From Isotricha intestinalis (Eukaryota; Ciliophora; Litostomatea; Vestibuliferida; Isotrichidae): DNA of 23,522 nucleotides. The notes under the pieces are model-generated. The model worked only from the letters and a program-made list of their open reading frames with translations. It was not told the DNA's origin and did no database searches. Of the stretch, positions 1-10,000 are shown one piece after another; within the stretch, counting starts at the first letter, position 1; each line of letters begins with the position of its first letter. A program made the translations under genes and the position numbers. The stretch lies in the NCBI GenBank assembly GCA_023807065.1, contig JAJJLU010000680.1:1-23522 (forward strand), read 5' to 3'.

Positions 1-405
1 GCTAAAAATTGTTAAAACTATTATTATTTTATATATTTATTAAAAAAAATAATTTTGATTTTTTTATGTAAATGTTTTTTAAACTATGAAAATTTTTTTT
101 TATATGTTGATTTTTTTTAATATCTGATAATATTCTTTTAAGGGCTCAAAATATATATATATAATTTTTTAAATTTGATAAATGGTTTAATCTGTAACAT
201 ATTTTCTATAATTTAATAAATATTTACATTTATTATTGATATAAATTAATTCTTAATTTAGTTTTAATTAATGAAGGACCTTCAATTTTTCATATTATTT
301 TAAATAAAATTTGAATTCAAAATCTATTATTTAAAAAAACAAAATTAAAATTATAACAATTTTTTATTATTAAATTAAAAAATAATTTAAATAACTTAAA
401 TAAAG
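1..405. other. A+T-rich spacer, no gene seen
   Basis: Very A+T-rich sequence with no convincing reading frame on either strand. A 13-base palindrome around 272-284 (TGAAGG-A-CCTTCA) is the most G+C-rich point. It lies downstream of the broken dynein light chain on the opposite strand, so it may be 3' flank of that gene. No telomere repeat is present, so the window probably does not begin at a chromosome end. Confidence 0.6.
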
Positions 406-744
406 TTATTGAAATAGCAAACAAACCACAAAAGAATTAAAATTTTCATTTCCATATTTAACAGTAAGAGGAACCATCATTATTAGGATTATAACTTGCA
501 ATATCAGAAAAATTTATTCCACCATCATTTTTAAAAATATTTACATTTACAATAAATTTAAATCCTTTATAATTTCTTGAAGTTCTTTCATAATTTCATC
601 AATAATTTCATTTATTAACTTTTTTATTCCTCCTTCTTCTGACTCTTTTCCTTCAAAATATTTTTTAAGAATTTCTTCTATTGTCTTCTTTAATTTCTGA
701 AAATTTTGGTTCTTACATTCATTTATGAAATTATTTTTTTACAT
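406..744 (-). pseudogene. Broken Tctex1-type dynein light chain gene
   Basis: Tctex1 light chains dimerise on dynein intermediate chains in cytoplasmic and axonemal dynein. Read from 744 down to 406, three frames join into about 110 codons with the right order of elements: an amphipathic helical N-terminal half (KLKKTIEEILKKYFEG, then INEIIDEIMKELQEI), then the strand block FKFIVNVNIFKNDGG, the family's NNDGSS-TVKYGNE turn, and a final strand FNSFVVCL before TAA at 406-408. The lesions are an ATG at 742-744 followed at once by TAA (739-741), one missing base near 563-567 and one extra base near 466. The two indels compensate, so the C-terminus returns to the starting frame. Three lesions in about 340 bases is far more than in neighbouring genes, favouring a pseudogene over sequencing error. 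The family call rests on remembered sequence pattern, not a search. Confidence 0.68.
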
Positions 745-1419
745 ATTATAAAAAGTTTATATTTTAATAAAATGGAAATACTCTATTAAAGACTGTAAAA
801 TATAATCAATAATAAATCAAATAATGTATTAAAGAGATAAGTTCAATCAATAATTTTATATCATGAAGGAGAAATATATAAAAATTAATATCATTAAAAA
901 ATAATAAGATAAAATTGAATCACTAGATATTTTTTTTCTCACCTAAAATTCAAAGAAATTTTTTTTACTTATCCCTTTTTGAAAATTGAATTTTTGATTT
1001 GTTCATCATATAATTAAATAATTGAGTATAAGACTTTATTCCCAAAATTCAAATTTAATGAATTCATTCAATTAAAAAACAAAGATTATGATGCATATTT
1101 CCTAAAATTCTTTTTTTCAAAAATTAATTAAAAAAAAAATAATTTTTATAGTTTTAATTCCAAAATAAACAATTAAACAAATATATTTTCGAAGTTGGGA
1201 AAACATTTATCAAAACTTTAATATTTTGTATAAAAGAAATTAATAAATAAAATGTGATAAAATCATTTAATTTATTTTCAAATTCCTAATTTAATAATTA
1301 TATAAACAAAAATTATTTCTTATTTTATTTATAAAATATAATTTTAAAGTAAAGCTCAAATAGATACAATAAACTAAATTCAAACACAAAAAAATAATCC
1401 AGATAAAAATGAAAATTTT
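745..1419. other. A+T-rich spacer, no gene seen
   Basis: No frame on either strand gives recognisable protein. It lies between the 5' end of the broken dynein light chain and the 3' end of the cyclin gene, both on the minus strand, so it should hold the former promoter of the first and the terminator of the second. No specific signal can be singled out in such A+T-rich sequence. Confidence 0.55.
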
Positions 1420-2727
1420 TTAAGTCAATTTCTTTTTAGCTATTTCAGAAAATTTTTGAGTGGAAAATTTTTTATAAACTCCTTTTAATTTAGTATTTTT
1501 TTGTTTTTCAATTAATTCAACAATTTCAATCATACAATCATATAATTCATTAATAGTATAACCAATAATATTTTCAAATTTTTCCCAATTATCATAAATA
1601 TTTAATAATTTAAAAGAAAGAAGACACGAAGCCGCAGCTAAAAAACTAGGTTTATACTTAATCATTTTATAATTAATAAAACAAATATCAATGCAATATA
1701 AACTTAAATGAAAACTTTTATCATCCATATTTAATAATTTCCTAAAAATTTCAAGGAAATTATATTGAGTTGGAAAAGTAATAGTATAATTTAATTCTTT
1801 TAAAATTTCCATTTCCATTTCCACAACATCATTTTTAGTAAAAGCATCATCAGTAATATAAGAATAATCTTTTGATTCAGGAGAATAAATCTCATTATAT
1901 TTACTAGCAATAAACATTGCAGATACTCCTAATAATTGATATTTAGTTCTTTTTAATTCTGGTTTTTTTTCAGTAAATCTATCTATTAAATTACCAGTAA
2001 TATATAATGTATTTTCTGATAATTTAAATTTCTTATGAACTTCAATTAACCAATCAAAAAGTATTTCCCTCATTTTTTCATTTATATCTGATTGATATTC
2101 CATATAATTTGCTTTTGGTAAAAATTTACTTTCTTCTTGTTTAAAATAATTTAATATATCATCAAAATATTCATCTACTTCTTGAGGATTTTTTAATTCG
2201 TTTATTATATCTTTATAATCTTCTCCATCATTTATTATTATTATATTATTTATTGAATTTTCAAATGTATTATTATTTAATATTATTTCTTCATTTATTA
2301 ATGAATTATAATTATTTTTTAAATCATTTGAATAATTTAATTTTTTTTCATGTTTATTATCATTTTCTTCTTTTAAATTAATATTATCTAGACTTTGATG
2401 TCTTCTTGCTTTTGGAATATTAATTTCAAATGTTTTTACAATATTATTTTTATTTTCTTGTTTATTTAATATTGGAATGGGATTTTTTTCTTGTTTTTTC
2501 TCTTTTATTTGAATATTTTGATTTTCCTTATTTAAAAAAGTCGTTAAATATATTTGATTTTTAATATCTTTTCCAAATTCTCTTTGAGTATTATTTTGAA
2601 TTAATGATTGTTTAATTGAAAAGTTATATAAATTGTTTAATGAAGATTTTTTGTCTATATTTGTTACTTTTTGATTATTCTTATTTATTGAAATTATTGG
2701 TTTGGAGTAGACATTTTTTGTTAACAT
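1420..2727 (-). CDS. Mitotic A/B-type cyclin
   Basis: A 435-residue regulatory subunit for a cyclin-dependent kinase, expected to drive mitotic entry. Residues 1-180 are low-complexity and Asn/Lys-rich. The N-terminal cyclin fold runs from about 185 to 318 and has the A/B-cyclin signature MREILFDWLIEVHKKFKL (219-236), the hydrophobic-patch motif MREIL, and KYNEIYSPE (276-284). The C-terminal fold begins at FPTQYNFL (318-325) and ends near 410. A KEN degradation motif lies at 67-69. A destruction-box-like RHQSLDNIN (109-117) has Leu one residue too far from Arg, so it is not a standard RxxL. Length is typical. The start is the first ATG after upstream stops, and the stop is TAA. It is divergent from the B-box/WD gene with about 730 bases between them. 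Whether it is A or B type cannot be settled by eye. Confidence 0.93.
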   Translation of the reverse strand: MLTKNVYSKPIISINKNNQKVTNIDKKSSLNNLYNFSIKQSLIQNNTQREFGKDIKNQIYLTTFLNKENQNIQIKEKKQEKNPIPILNKQENKNNIVKTFEINIPKARRHQSLDNINLKEENDNKHEKKLNYSNDLKNNYNSLINEEIILNNNTFENSINNIIIINDGEDYKDIINELKNPQEVDEYFDDILNYFKQEESKFLPKANYMEYQSDINEKMREILFDWLIEVHKKFKLSENTLYITGNLIDRFTEKKPELKRTKYQLLGVSAMFIASKYNEIYSPESKDYSYITDDAFTKNDVVEMEMEILKELNYTITFPTQYNFLEIFRKLLNMDDKSFHLSLYCIDICFINYKMIKYKPSFLAAASCLLSFKLLNIYDNWEKFENIIGYTINELYDCMIEIVELIEKQKNTKLKGVYKKFSTQKFSEIAKKKLT

Positions 2728-3252
2728 TTTTTATTTTTTTTAAATTTTATTTTAATATAAATAATTTAAAATAAATTTTAATTATCTTTTATAGTAATTT
2801 GTTTAAACACACAACAAAATGATATTTATTTATCAAAAGAATTCAATTCTTTACTTATTTTTTTTATATATTAATGATGAAATACTTCTTCAATATAAAA
2901 ATAAAATGATAAAAATTAATATTATAAACAAAATAATTATCAATTCATATTATTATCAATTTGATATTTGTAAAATAAAAACTTAATTATATTTTATTTT
3001 TAATTTTATATTAATTTATTGTTCCTTTTTAGTGAAAAATATGAAAAATAAATGATATAAAACCAAAAAAATATAAATTACATAAAATAAATTTAATAAC
3101 TAATAAATATAAATATAAAAATATTCCTAAATTGTGTTAATGAAAATTTTCATAGAATTATAAAGAAGTTTACGGTTTCCAAAGTTGATTACAGATTAAA
3201 AAAATATAAAAAAATAATTATATTGATAATAAATATGATGGTTTTATTTTAG
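2728..3252. other. Divergent intergenic region, promoter for the cyclin
   Basis: The 5' flank of the cyclin gene on the minus strand and part of the upstream region of the plus-strand gene at 3462. It is almost pure A/T, with many TATA-like and AATAAA-like strings that carry no information at this base composition. One 55-codon frame starting at ATG 2819 is present but is composed of Ile, Lys, Asn, Tyr and Phe as expected by chance. Confidence 0.5.
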
Positions 3253-3439
3253 AAAAACAAAATTGTAAATGTCAATGATATATTGAAGAGAAGATTTGAA
3301 CAATTAATTATTTAATTTAGTTAAAAGTCATAAAGCAACTTCAGTTGATAATATAGGAATAAATGATTTATACTTTTTAGTTGAATTTTTATATTTAAAT
3401 TTAAGGAAAAATTATTTATTTAAAATATTAAATAAATAA
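3253..3439 (+). pseudogene. Possible histone-fold (TAF13-like) remnant
   Basis: Two adjoining frames read VNDILKRRFEQLII (3265-3312) and then, one base out of register, LFNLVKSHKATS followed by IGINDLYFLVEF (3308-3391), ending at TAA 3437. The order of a helix, HKA, a short loop and a basic-free INDLYFLV segment resembles the second half of a TAF13 histone fold, where the equivalent is usually close to HKA...VDDLIFLIR. TAF13 is a TFIID subunit that pairs with TAF11. What is seen is one frameshift, no start codon and about 60 codons. The sequence is A+T-rich enough that chance similarity is a real possibility. It ends only 22 bases before the B-box/WD start codon. Confidence 0.25.
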
Positions 3440-3461
3440 ATATTCTTAAAAGATTTGAAAA

Positions 3462-5450
3462 ATGAACATAGACTTTGGCTTTGGTTATGATTTTAGTTTA
3501 ATTCAAGACAGATTTAAAAATATTCATTCAAAACATTATTGGCCTTTATGTCCTCAATGTAAAAAATTTATTCCATATTTTAATTTATGGAAAGAAGATG
3601 ATGAAATATTTATTGATATTAAATGCTTTTATTGTAAAGAAACTAAAAAAGAAAATTATTTTCAAATGAAAACTGTTAAATTAAGTAAATATTTAGATAT
3701 AATTGCAGATGAAAATAAAAATAAAGAATATAACTCAATATTAAAAGAAAAAATAAATGATAAAATAAATAATATAAAAAATCAAAATAAATTTGCTTTT
3801 TGTATGGATTATCATGGTTGGTTAGATTTAAATCAATATCAAGTTCATGAAAAAATGAAATTTAAAACAAAACATGTAATTTGTGAAAAGGAAATTTTTC
3901 TTCATTCTTATTGTAAAAAATGTAAAAATAAAGTAGCAAAATTTTTTTGTGAAAATTGTGAAGAACAATTATGTAAAAAATGTGCTAATGAACATAATAT
4001 AAATAAAGGATGTTATTCAAAAATCAAATCTTTAGCTAATTTTCAAGATAGTTTAACTCAAAAATATAATAATTATTCAAAATTTATTCAATATAAAAAT
4101 ATAATTAAAAAAAACGAAAAATTAGAAAAAAAAATAATTAATAATTTTCTTTGTGTTTTAGATTTTTTTTTATTATATAATCAAGTTTATTTAATAACTG
4201 CAGATCAACACTTTCCAAATTATTGGATTGCAATGACATTTTTAAATTTAATGTTTAATAATGAAGAAGAAATAAAACAAACAAATAATTTATTAATAAA
4301 TGAATCTTGTTCAATTAATTATGAATTTAGAGATATTTTAATTAAAGAAAAAAATTCACAAATTACTCAAATTTTACCAAATGGAAATTCATTTTTTATT
4401 TCCACGTTAAATGAAAAAGGTTTAAAAAGTTCAATGTATTATGGAAGATATGAAAAAGATTTATTTGAAACATCATCAATATTAATAACTAATGTATTAT
4501 CAATAATAATAGTTGATGATGTTTTAATTACATTAAGTTCAAATTATAAAAATATATATTATATAAAAGAAAAAGTCTCTTCTAAAAATTTTAAAAATGA
4601 ATTAAATGATTCAAAATTACTTTCAAATTTTGTAAATAATAAATTTTTTGAAGCTTCAGAATTAAAGATTTTAATTTATGAATATATTCAATCAATAGAA
4701 GCACCATTTAAATTTCTTTATCAAATTAATTTTGATAATATTAGTGGTTCATTATTAGGAGATATAAATTATATTAAATATTCAAGTAGTCCAGAAAAAA
4801 TATTATCAATAAGTAAGCAAAATTCAATACCAAATATTCCACTAATAAAAAAAAATTCTTTTGGTGAATCAATTGATTTTATTATTTCTTCAATTAAATT
4901 AATTGAAGACCCTTATTTACAAAAAGAAAGAAATGAAGTTTATATTAGTCTTTTATTTATTGGTTTTGAAAATGGTTATGTTAAAACTTTCAAAAAAAAT
5001 AAAGATGAAAATTTATCTTATTATAATATTATTGATTTTCAAACACATAAAATTTCCTATTTTTTAGAATTAAAAAATCACATTATTATTGGAGCAAATT
5101 CAAGCTCAAAATATAATTTATTTGTTTACAAAAAAGAAACTTTAATTAATGATAATGATGATTCTTTACAATTAGATAAATTTGAAAGTTTTTTTTCTGA
5201 AGAAGGAATTATTAATATGCAATCAATTAATAATATGGTTTTTATAACTGGGTCTAAAAAAGGTTTAATTTCTCTTTGGAATGTTTATACTAATAGTTTA
5301 TTATATAAATTTAAAAATGATGATATTCAAGATAATTTAACTGCTCTTTGTGTTTTAAATCCTTACAAATATATTATTAGTGGGTATTCTAAAGGACAAA
5401 TAGTTATATGGTCAGTGGCTGATTATGAGGATTTACCTTTATTAAATTGA
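3462..5450 (+). CDS. Zinc-finger/B-box-like protein with C-terminal WD-like repeats
   Basis: A 662-residue protein of unknown function. The N-terminus has paired cysteines, LCPQC (30-33) and CFYC (55-58), each likely binding zinc, followed by KLSKYLDII. A second Cys/His-rich stretch begins near C114 and leads to a B-box-like finger: C151-x2-C154, C163-x2-C166, C171-x2-C174 and H178. The usual second His is missing; C184 is the nearest candidate ligand. A helical, Lys-rich stretch follows to about 220. The C-terminal half is beta-rich with WD-like blades, including GSKKGLISLWN and SGYSKGQIVIWSV near the end, so a beta-propeller is likely. B-box plus propeller proteins are typically scaffolds or ubiquitin-ligase-related, but there is no clear RING here. 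The stop is TGA. A decayed copy of the N-terminal module lies downstream at 5852. Confidence 0.85.
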   Translation: MNIDFGFGYDFSLIQDRFKNIHSKHYWPLCPQCKKFIPYFNLWKEDDEIFIDIKCFYCKETKKENYFQMKTVKLSKYLDIIADENKNKEYNSILKEKINDKINNIKNQNKFAFCMDYHGWLDLNQYQVHEKMKFKTKHVICEKEIFLHSYCKKCKNKVAKFFCENCEEQLCKKCANEHNINKGCYSKIKSLANFQDSLTQKYNNYSKFIQYKNIIKKNEKLEKKIINNFLCVLDFFLLYNQVYLITADQHFPNYWIAMTFLNLMFNNEEEIKQTNNLLINESCSINYEFRDILIKEKNSQITQILPNGNSFFISTLNEKGLKSSMYYGRYEKDLFETSSILITNVLSIIIVDDVLITLSSNYKNIYYIKEKVSSKNFKNELNDSKLLSNFVNNKFFEASELKILIYEYIQSIEAPFKFLYQINFDNISGSLLGDINYIKYSSSPEKILSISKQNSIPNIPLIKKNSFGESIDFIISSIKLIEDPYLQKERNEVYISLLFIGFENGYVKTFKKNKDENLSYYNIIDFQTHKISYFLELKNHIIIGANSSSKYNLFVYKKETLINDNDDSLQLDKFESFFSEEGIINMQSINNMVFITGSKKGLISLWNVYTNSLLYKFKNDDIQDNLTALCVLNPYKYIISGYSKGQIVIWSVADYEDLPLLN

Positions 5451-5851
5451 CAATAATTAAATTTAATAATATAATAATATTTTTGGAGAATATTTTTTTT
5501 TAAAATATAAAATTTAGAATTCAAATATAAAGGTTCTTAGAAAGTATTAAAAATTCAAACCAACCACCTTATAAATTTTTTTAATTAATGAAGAAACACA
5601 ATAAATAATTATATCAAAGATAAAATCCCAATCAAAATTTAAAAACACCTAAAAAAAAAAATTATTTACTTTTCTATCAAACAATTAAAATAGTTATTTT
5701 CAAATTCAAAGAAAAAATAAAATAACTTTTGTATATCAACAATCAATAAGTGAAAAATATTTATTAAATAGTTATATATATTTATGGTCAAAAATTGATG
5801 TTTAGTATTATCCATGATAAGAAAAGATTGGAGTCTTAATAAAATAATAGA
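5451..5851. other. A+T-rich spacer between gene and paralogue remnant
   Basis: The 3' flank of the B-box/WD gene. No convincing frame was found. A slightly richer stretch near 5540-5720 translates to fragments that contain too many stops to support a gene. Confidence 0.5.
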
Positions 5852-6240
5852 ATGATTATCATATGTAATAACTGTTATAAAATAATATATTTAAAACTAG
5901 GATCAATTTGTCAAAATGAAAAACAAAATAGATTATATTTAAACTTTATTTCAAAATAAAAAAATTTTACCTTTAAACTCTTTATTTATTAGACTTTATG
6001 TTTTAATTCTTCTTGTAAAAAAGAAGTTATTATAAAAATAAGTAAATATTTGGATATATTCTTTTAACTGAAATTTATACTTTTTTTTCTGAAAAAAATT
6101 ACATTTTTTTTATTGTGTTTGAAAATATGGGAAATCAAAAAGTCAAAATTTTAAAAATAAATGAAGAAGAAGATGAAATGAAAACTACTTTATCGATTAT
6201 CAATGAAGATATTTTTGTTTTTAATATAAAAACAATATAA
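5852..6240 (+). pseudogene. Decayed paralogue of the zinc-finger/B-box gene
   Basis: In one frame from ATG 5852 the sequence gives IICNNCYKIIYLKLGSIC, then stops at TAA 5957 and TAG 5990. The same frame continues with CFNSSCKKEVIIKISKYLDI (5999-6061) before TAA 6065. This parallels the upstream gene's CPQCKKFIPYFNL ... CFYCKETKK ... KLSKYLDII: the same C-x2-C pair, a similar gap, a second Cys pair and a near-identical SKYLDI segment. A further short frame, MGNQKVKILKINEEEDEM onward (6127-6240, another frame), could be a relic of the propeller part. The B-box cysteines are absent, so the middle is deleted or unrecognisable. A tandem duplicate that decayed is the simplest reading. A living gene with introns is less likely because no clear GT/AG boundaries remove both stops. 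Confidence 0.45.
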
Positions 6241-6969
6241 TTTCATTTCATAAAAATCATATAAGATATAAATTTCCTCAAATTTTTAAATAAAAAATAT
6301 GTTTACCCCTTTTATAGAATTTTCTAGAGATAATAAGAAAAACTATAGATTTTTTATAATTTCAAATTAGAAACTTAGAAATACAATTCTTATGAAAAAA
6401 TAATTTCTTCTTAATCGTGTAAATATAAAAAATGATTTTTTATTTTTTGCTTTTATCATAAAATTGAAATTAATAAATATAATTTTATTCAATTATTTTT
6501 ATAAAAATTATATTTATATAATTATAAAAAATAAAGAATGCTAATATTTAAAGTTATTTGTTATCTGAAAACATTAAATTTCTCTTATAAGGATTTATTT
6601 TATTTTTTTATTGGTTCAAGCAAATAAATTTATAAATTATTTTTAATTTATTTATCAACAAAATAATTAAATTAAATCAATTTCTATTTTAATTTTCTAA
6701 ATGTAATTAATGAATAGAATCAAAATTTTAATAATAATAATAATATGCCATAATTTAATAATAAATGAATTATAAAAAATATATACCATTAAAAAAAAGG
6801 CATATATTAAAGATAAATCATTCATTCTAAATCATATTTCATCCTTATCTCAATCAAGAATTTTTTTATTTTCTTTAAAAAAAAGGTTTTAAATATGATT
6901 TGAATTTAAATTCTCATTAATTTTTATTATTGTTATTTTTTATTTAAAATTATTTTTTATCTAAAGACC

Positions 6970-6992
6970 CTAATTTTGATTTTCAAAATTAG
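6970..6992. repeat. Perfect 10-bp hairpin upstream of giant gene
   Basis: CTAATTTTGA and its exact complement TCAAAATTAG are separated by TTT. It lies 73 bases before the ATG at 7065, so it could fold in the 5' leader or mark the promoter. In A+T-rich DNA a stem of this length can also occur by chance. Confidence 0.5.
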
Positions 6993-7022
6993 TGGTGAAG
7001 CAAAAAAAAGGAAAAAAAAAAC

Positions 7023-7059
7023 ATATGATAATCATATATATTTCGAAATATAATATGAT
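7023..7059. repeat. Nested palindromes just before the giant gene's start codon
   Basis: ATATGAT-A-ATCATAT (7023-7037) is a perfect palindrome with one central base. It runs into TATATTTCGAAATATA (7037-7052), a perfect 16-base palindrome with a central TTCGAA, and then ATATGAT again (7053-7059). The ATCATAT and the last ATATGAT flank the 16-mer almost symmetrically, one base off. The block ends 5 bases before the ATG at 7065, a position suited to a protein-binding site or translational control element. The function is unknown. Confidence 0.55.
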
Positions 7060-7064
7060 AAATA

Positions 7065-10000
7065 ATGACTGATACTATTAATAATGTTCAAATATATAAT
7101 AGCAATTTATACAATAAAAAGAATAATGAAAAGAATGATAATAGAAATACTGAAGAAATTCAAAGAATTGTTACTTCCGACAATAATAGAGAAAAAAATC
7201 AAAATAAAAGTGATAAAAGGAAATTATATATTATTTTGTCAGTTTTTAGTGTTATCCTTATTGGATTAACAGTAATATTAATAATCTTTCTTAGGAAAAA
7301 AAAAAAAAATGATGATGACAATCATAATGGAAATGATGAACCGATTAAAGGTAATAATGGTGAATTATTAGTTGTAAAATTAAAGAGAGAAATAAATCAA
7401 GTTTCAGTTTATAATGAAACAATTAAAATGAAAACAAAAGCTATCTTCAATGCACCTTTAGAAAATGGAGAAAAAGAAAAAGAATCAAATGAAGATATTT
7501 TAGTAAATAGATATATGATAAATATATATGACGAAAAAATAATGGAAGATAATTCAATATTATATTATGGATATGTTCTTATATTAAATGTATATAATAT
7601 TTATGATGAAGAAAAAGATATAAGAACAATTGATTATATGGGATATAATATATTTAATGGAAGTGAAAGAGAAGAATCAGTGGTTTTAAAGAATGATTTA
7701 ATTGGACAATATATTGAATCTTTAAAACAAAAAATAGGAGACAGTTATGAAGAATTATATGGAAAAGAAATCAGAGATGAAATAAATTATTTAACATTAA
7801 CTCCTTTAGTTAAATTTTCCTTTTTTGAAAATGGAACTATTAATCAAATTTTAAAACCAAAAATTATTGATTCTTATGCTTATTCAAATTTAGAGAATTT
7901 TATTTTTAAAAGTATTCCATCAATTTCAAAAAGTTTATATTCAAATTTAGATTCAAAAAGACAACTTCAAGAAAATATAAAAAGAGAAGTTTCACAAGAC
8001 CGAATGTCTTTAAAGCAAACAGAAAATTCAGAAATCTCTTTTTCAAGTAATTCAAACGTTGACTCAGAAACAAATGTTTCAATAAATGATGAAGGATATA
8101 TTAGTGAAGTTGAAAGTTCACTGAAATCTGAAAGTATAAGTGATATTAATGATCAAATTGATGATATTGCAATTGATCCTGAAAGTCCAATTCAAAAAAA
8201 TGACTTAGATATTGAAGATGAAAATTTATCTTCAGGTTCTATAAAAAGTATATCAAATACTATTAATTCTCGAATATTTTTGGAATTTACTAATATTAAT
8301 GAAACCGTTAAAAATACAATGGAAAAAATTATAAAAGATGAAAATGTTGAATTTGAAGAAACTTATTTATTTAATAAAATAAATGGTAATTCTAGAAGAA
8401 GAAGATTAACTCATAATTTTATTCAAAGAGATGAGAATGGTAATAATATTAAAGAAAAAAAATTTACTGGAAATTTAAGTGATTACCCAGATATAAGTAA
8501 ATTAAGAAATTTAGACATAAAAAGTTTAGAAAATCCAGTTATGTTTAGTTATTCCATTTTTAAATCTAATTTAGTTGGAGTTAAAGTTGGAATGAGTGCT
8601 TTAGTTAGTTTCTTTCCAAGAAATGGGACAACCATGGTTAAAATCATATTTAATAATAATAATAATGTTAGCGTTATATCAGAAAAAACTGAAGTTTCTA
8701 ATATTGGAAATAGTTTGTATTTGATGGATGAAATCATTGATTTTGTTATTATGGATATAATTAGGTTATATAAAAGCATTACAACTAATCAATGGGTTAA
8801 TATTATTACAAAGGAGCTTTTAAAAGTTTCTACTAATATTAAAAAATGTAATGATATCAGTAAAGTTTATATTCAACCTTTAAATGAATTGATTGAAAAT
8901 TTAGAAAATTCTTCAAAAAGTTCTTTTCAATTAATTCATCAAAAAATTAATGAAACTAATTTAGAATTGATTCAATTAAAAAATGATATTTCTTCAAATC
9001 CAATTAAAGAAGAAAATACAATTAAAATTATTCAAGAAACAGAAAATGAATTTAATTCTTATATTCAAAGTAAAAATGATAAAATATCATCTGTTCATAA
9101 TTCAATTATTAATTTTATAGATGATTTAACTGCTAGTTTAGGTTCACTCTCTCAAGGGATAGATATTTTTTTATATTATAATATTTTAGAACAATTGAAT
9201 CTATGTTCAAATATTTATGAGATTTTAAATGATGATATTCTTAAAAAGGCAATCAATTCTGAAAAAGAATCTTTTAATTTATATATTGAAGAAACTATAA
9301 ATTCAGAATTAGATGAAATTTTAAAAGAAAATGAATTTATTGCAAACAGATTACAAACTAATGAAACACTTAAAGAAAGTATTGATGAAAATAATAGAAA
9401 TGATATGATAAAAAAATTAAATTCTTTTAGAGAAAATATCAATAATATGATTTCAACAATTCAAAAATTCATTGGAGATAGTTTTGATAATTCATTGAAA
9501 CAAATTTCTTTGTCAAATATAATAAATTATAAAAATGAATTTGTTTCAAAAAAAAGTGATTTAATAAATGAATTAAATGCATCTGCACAAAAAGCAAGTA
9601 ATTTTCTTTCACATGTTGAAGATCTTGAAACAATAAATTTAATAAATACTAATATTTTTAAAAAAAGAAATGAATTATTTTCAAAGTATATGATTAAAAG
9701 ATTACAATCAATTGAAAATGAATATATGAACGAAAATAAATTAAAATCAATTGATGAAGAAATTTCAAAAATTTCAGAACTTATAAAAAATGAAGTTTAT
9801 TCAAATAAAGAAAATGACTTTTCAAATTTAATCAATCTTGTAGATGACTTTTGTTCAAAAATAAAACTAATTGATTTTGATAATTTTTCTGATAATTTAT
9901 ATGAAAAAATATTTAAAATGTTTAATAATACAAATTTAATTAAATTAATGATTGAAAATTATTATAATGAATTAACGCCAGAATTTAATGAGCTTGAAGT

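Larger units (their letters stand above)
6241..7064. other. Upstream region of the giant membrane-protein gene
   Basis: No gene seen. It contains a trinucleotide ATA/AAT run near 6728-6744, then, close to the start codon at 7065, a hairpin (6970-6992), a purine-only stretch (about 7001-7020) and a nested palindrome (7023-7059), listed separately. These are the only structured elements noticed. Confidence 0.55.

Noticed and set aside
2819..2986. 55-codon frame with ATG on the plus strand in the cyclin/B-box spacer
   Set aside because: Composition is almost only Ile, Lys, Asn, Tyr, Phe and Leu, with no motif. Open runs of this length are expected by chance in such A+T-rich DNA.
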